Below are positions 29,480-32,260 of a DNA stretch of 32,260 nt, piece after piece. Every line of letters begins with the position of its first letter. Position 1 is the stretch's first letter. The notes beneath the pieces are model-generated. The model was not told the DNA's origin. It searched no databases and saw only the letters and a list, made by a program, of their open reading frames with translations. The position numbers and the translations under genes were made by a program. Source of the DNA: an uncultured bacterium (GTDB lineage Bacteria > Bacillota_I > Bacilli_A > RF39 > UBA660). The stretch is from the NCBI GenBank assembly GCA_949285875.1, contig CASDZZ010000013.1, forward strand, positions 1-32,260. The letters run 5' to 3'.

Positions 29480-29983
29480 ATGAAAGTGAAATTAGATATT
29501 CCTTATCCTGAAGTCAAGGTGGAAAAAGAAAATTTAGAGTATGCTGAAATATTAAGTGAAGATTATGCTGGTTTAAAAAGTGAGACAACAGCTATATTTT
29601 TATATTCTTATCAGAATTTTGAAAAGTTTAAAGAAAATAAAGAATTTGCTAAAATTATTGAGGAAATATCAGTAGTAGAAATGAGACATTTAGAAATGCT
29701 TGGCAAAACAATAAAGTTACTTGGCAAGAATCCTACTTTTGAAACCTGTGAAACTTTATGTAGAAATTGTGTTATGTGGAATGCTGGCACTTTAAAGTAT
29801 CAAAATAATCTTAAAGATATGTTGAAACAAGATATTGAAGGAGAAAAAAATGCTATTACGACGTATAAACTTCATAGAGATATAATTGATGATAAATATA
29901 TTAAGGAAATGCTATCTAGAATTATATTGGATGAAGAAAAACATTTAGAAATTTTTGAAACTTTATATAAATCAATAAATTAG
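29480..29983 (+). CDS. Ferritin-like diiron protein
   Basis: This 167-residue protein is a four-helix ferritin-like fold with the four-helix metal-ligand pattern: Glu in 'KSETTAIFLYSYQ', the ExxH of 'VVEMRHLEML', Glu in 'DIEGEKNAITTYKLH', and the final ExxH of 'LDEEKHLEIF'. It belongs with rubrerythrin or manganese-catalase-like proteins; a 'CETLCRNC' stretch in the middle is a possible extra metal site or redox Cys group. A role in peroxide or iron handling is likely. TAGGTGATTA precedes the ATG. Confidence 0.85.
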   Translation: MKVKLDIPYPEVKVEKENLEYAEILSEDYAGLKSETTAIFLYSYQNFEKFKENKEFAKIIEEISVVEMRHLEMLGKTIKLLGKNPTFETCETLCRNCVMWNAGTLKYQNNLKDMLKQDIEGEKNAITTYKLHRDIIDDKYIKEMLSRIILDEEKHLEIFETLYKSIN

Positions 29984-30037
29984 TTTTATTTATAAATTAG
30001 TTATGATATAATAGGCTTAAGAATAAAGGGTGATAAT

Positions 30038-30430
30038 ATGGATAAAGATTTTGCTTTCTTAAAAGAAATAGCTATGAAATTAGCAAGGGATACTACAATT
30101 AGTGATTATGTAAGATATGGGCATGTAGCGTGTGCTTTAATGACGGATAAAGGAAACGTATATACAGGGGTTTCTATAAATGCAAAATGTGGAATAGGTT
30201 TTTGTGCAGAGCATGCTGCTATTGCAGATATGTTAAAAGCAGGAGAAACTAAGATTATTAAGTTGGTTTCAGCTAGTGATAAAGAAGTTGTACCACCTTG
30301 CGGAAGGTGCAGAGAATTTATTAGACAAATAAATAATGATAACTTTAATACAAGAGTATTGATTAATGGCTTTGAGGCAAAAACTATAAGAGAGTTATTA
30401 CCTTATTCTTGGTCAATGGAAAAGCTTTAA
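30038..30430 (+). CDS. Cytidine deaminase-like protein
   Basis: This 130-residue zinc deaminase has the catalytic motif CAEHAAI (His/Glu pair: C-A-E) and the second zinc site PPCGRCREFI. The N-terminal 'YVRYGHVACALMTDKGNVYTG' is typical of cytidine or blasticidin-S deaminases. It would deaminate cytidine or deoxycytidine to uridine for pyrimidine salvage. It is slightly short and divergent compared with classical Cdd, so the substrate could be another nucleoside. GGGTGATA precedes the ATG, and TATAAT around 30006 may be the -10 box. A terminator follows. Confidence 0.85.
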   Translation: MDKDFAFLKEIAMKLARDTTISDYVRYGHVACALMTDKGNVYTGVSINAKCGIGFCAEHAAIADMLKAGETKIIKLVSASDKEVVPPCGRCREFIRQINNDNFNTRVLINGFEAKTIRELLPYSWSMEKL

Positions 30431-30458
30431 AAAAATATGTAAAAAAGTGTATAAAAGT

Positions 30459-30489
30459 GAAATGCTACTAATTAATAGCATTTTTTTTT
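30459..30489 (+). terminator. Terminator of the deaminase gene
   Basis: AAATGCTA and TAGCATTT pair around CTAATTAA and are followed by a T-run of more than six. Confidence 0.85.
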
Positions 30490-30514
30490 GTTAAAATATA
30501 TATGGTGATTTAGT

Positions 30515-31255
30515 ATGCTGGATATTGCTTTAACTATATTTAAAATAGATTATATTTTGTTTATTGCTATGATTCCAGCTATTATTTTGGGGATTTATAT
30601 ATATAAAAGAGATATTGTAGAAAAAGAGCCTGTTTCACTTTTAATTAAATTATTATTTTTTGGTGTTTTAGCTACAGGTGTTTCTCTTTTCTTTGAAAAT
30701 ATTTTTCAAAATTTGTTTTTAAAAAATGTTGGTAGCTATGATTTATTTGCAACTTTTATAAAATCATTTTTAATTATTGGTTTTACTGAAGAATTTATTA
30801 AATGGTTATTTGTTTACGTGTTAACCTGGAAAAATAAAAATTTTGATTATGTTTATGATGCCATAGTTTATAGTTCATTTGTTTCCATAGGTTTTGCAGC
30901 CATAGAAAACTTACTTGTTATTATACTTAATAATGCTAGTATTGCTGTAGCTATAAAAAGGGGCTTAATATCGGTTCCAGCCCATGTTTTCTTTGCTATT
31001 TTAGCAGGTTATTATTTAGGAAAGGCAAAAAAATATGAAAATAGAAATTGGAAGAAAAAAAGTAGGCAAAGCATTATTCTAAGTATTATTTTACCAATTA
31101 TGGTACATGGATTATTTGACTTTATTTTATTTGTAGGAAATGAACTTTGTTTTATTTTGCTATTAGTATTAATAGTTTATTTATATATTTCTTCTTATTA
31201 TAAGGTTAAAGAAACTTCTGGTGATAAACATAAAATAAAAAAAGTTAAATATTAA
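30515..31255 (+). CDS. PrsW family intramembrane metalloprotease
   Basis: This 246-residue protein has about seven membrane spans. The PrsW pattern is visible: the EE motif in 'GFTEEFIKWLFVYV', a second Glu in 'GFAAIENLLV', His in 'SVPAHVFFAILAGYYLG' and a C-terminal His in 'MVHGLFDFIL'. PrsW proteases cut anti-sigma factors, as for SigW in Bacillus subtilis, so it may have a target elsewhere. The start is ATG at 30515 with TGGTGATTT. It converges on the VanY-type gene with one base between them. Confidence 0.85.
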   Translation: MLDIALTIFKIDYILFIAMIPAIILGIYIYKRDIVEKEPVSLLIKLLFFGVLATGVSLFFENIFQNLFLKNVGSYDLFATFIKSFLIIGFTEEFIKWLFVYVLTWKNKNFDYVYDAIVYSSFVSIGFAAIENLLVIILNNASIAVAIKRGLISVPAHVFFAILAGYYLGKAKKYENRNWKKKSRQSIILSIILPIMVHGLFDFILFVGNELCFILLLVLIVYLYISSYYKVKETSGDKHKIKKVKY

Positions 31256-31256
31256 T

Positions 31257-32093
31257 TTAACTTTTTAATTCATAATATTCTTCTAATGTTAGATTATTTT
31301 TCTTTAAATATTTAGCAAGCTCTGTACCAACAAATCTTAGGTGATAAGGTTCATAGTTGTGACCTGTTATCTTTTCTTTATTTTTGGGGTATCTTATTAT
31401 AAAGCCATATAGGTATGCTATGTTTTCTAGATAAGAATATTCTTTACTATCATAATTACTATTTAAAGAAAATTTGTTGCTAGAAATTGTAAAATCAAAA
31501 GCTATTCCTAAGTTGTGCTCTGAAGCACCTTTTTTTTCTATATTATTTTGGGCGTAATCCTCACCCTTCTTAATTTTAAAATTCTTATAAACTATATCAG
31601 ATAATTCTAGAGATGAGTAACCATTTACAATATTTATATAATAATTTCTTTCAGCTAAGTTTTCTTTTAATTTTTTATAATTTCTGTAAGTAATTTCTTC
31701 CAGTTTTATTCCGTCATATAAATTATCTTCTACGTTAACTAAATTATAATTTTTTAAAATTTTTTCATCAATAATATTAGCATTATTAACAATAACAACA
31801 TATTTATCATTATAATTATTATTATAAGTTTTTAAACTACTTGAATATTTATTTAAAACAACAAAATTATCAAGATTAGTTTTATATGCATTTGCACTTA
31901 ATTTTAAAGTTACTTGTTTTTGATAAAGGTTAAGAGTATATATAGAAGTAAAAATAATAAATAAGAAAAGTATGATAAATACGATTAATATTTTTTTACT
32001 TTTATTTTTAGGTTTCTTTGCTGCTTCTTTTAAAATTATTTTTTCAGCATCACTTTCAAATAAAAATTCTGTTTTGTCATAATTATTATTCAT
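31257..32093 (-). CDS. VanY-type D-alanyl-D-alanine carboxypeptidase (M15B)
   Basis: This 278-residue peptidase has a cytoplasmic Lys-rich head (about 1-34), one membrane span (about 35-54) and an exterior M15B domain at the C-terminus. The zinc site is visible: 'SEHNLGIAFDFT' (His and Asp ligands in SxHxxGxAxD) and 'EPYHLRFVG' with the third His, where Tyr replaces the usual Trp. It should trim the terminal D-Ala from peptidoglycan stem peptides, or a related dipeptide. The N-terminal exterior part (about 60-170) is an additional, unassigned beta-rich segment. GTGATGA lies just before the ATG at 32093. Confidence 0.85.
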   Translation of the reverse strand: MNNNYDKTEFLFESDAEKIILKEAAKKPKNKSKKILIVFIILFLFIIFTSIYTLNLYQKQVTLKLSANAYKTNLDNFVVLNKYSSSLKTYNNNYNDKYVVIVNNANIIDEKILKNYNLVNVEDNLYDGIKLEEITYRNYKKLKENLAERNYYINIVNGYSSLELSDIVYKNFKIKKGEDYAQNNIEKKGASEHNLGIAFDFTISSNKFSLNSNYDSKEYSYLENIAYLYGFIIRYPKNKEKITGHNYEPYHLRFVGTELAKYLKKNNLTLEEYYELKS

Positions 32094-32260
32094 AATTCAT
32101 CACTACCTTACCTTTAACAGTTTTATTATATCATAAGCTAAATAAAAAAAATAGCTATAAATTATTTGAGTTTCGGTATTTTACAAGAAATTTATATAAG
32201 ATTATAATAGTTTTTAGGATTTTGATAAAATTTTTCAAAATCTTATTTTAAAATTTGGTA

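Noticed and set aside
1-32260. Whole-genome use of TGA as Trp (code 4)
   Set aside because: Trp codons in the genes are TGG, gene lengths are normal without TGA readthrough, and only tRNA-Trp(CCA) is seen. Only a single in-frame TGA needs explaining.

Overview
The window is very AT-rich, gene-dense DNA from a low-GC Bacillota. The gene complement (TspO, YozG/DUF2975, DUF4173, CmpB-type permease, PrsW, VanY, SleB/CwlJ-like hydrolase, LysM amidases, MacB/FtsX exporter) fits an uncultured gut Bacilli lineage, perhaps RF39- or Erysipelotrichia-like; that placement is inference. Ribosome binding sites are mostly GGTGAT or AGGAGG types. Of 34 genes whose stop can be read, about 23 end in TAA and 10 in TAG. 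The only TGA stop belongs to the truncated recombinase at the left edge.

Region 1 (1-8402) is mobile DNA. It opens with the 3' part of a large serine recombinase (2-505). A 460-bp non-coding stretch packed with inverted repeats follows (506-966), then a strong promoter driving a Fic-HEPN gene pair (967-3381). A 30-bp sequence occurs twice, identically, at 3375-3404 and 8373-8402. Between the copies lie a short WYL regulator, a HAD-phosphoribosyltransferase fusion and a PfkB kinase-SIS fusion. The right copy runs directly into the middle of a LysM cell-wall amidase gene (8400-9536) whose 5' half is absent from the window. Both cargo operons end at a repeat copy, so the layout resembles tandem cassettes integrated by a serine recombinase into the amidase gene. 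The Fic-HEPN pair and the HAD-PRTase/PfkB-SIS operon are the best candidates for undescribed defence or toxin-like systems.

Region 2 (8400-12743) is a cell-wall cluster: the broken amidase, a SleB/CwlJ-like hydrolase, a one-TM protein, and a second LysM amidase that has lost its zinc histidines and catalytic glutamate. MTA/SAH nucleosidase and TspO genes follow.

Region 3 (12838-23550) holds an ABC exporter (ATPase plus large FtsX-like permease), a divergent kinase-like protein, a DUF2975/YozG/DUF4173 membrane operon containing one frameshifted gene, a zinc-ribbon membrane protein and a DUF2207 protein.

Region 4 (23703-28044) carries two histidine phosphatases flanking ASCH and zinc-phospholipase-C-like genes, a sigma factor interrupted by TGA at a position where tryptophan is expected, its unknown partner, and an unknown 202-residue protein. 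Region 5 (28045-32260) has a mostly non-coding stretch with a possible integrase remnant, tRNA-Trp(CCA), and ordinary chromosomal genes: CmpB-type permease, ferritin-like protein, cytidine deaminase, PrsW and VanY-type carboxypeptidase.
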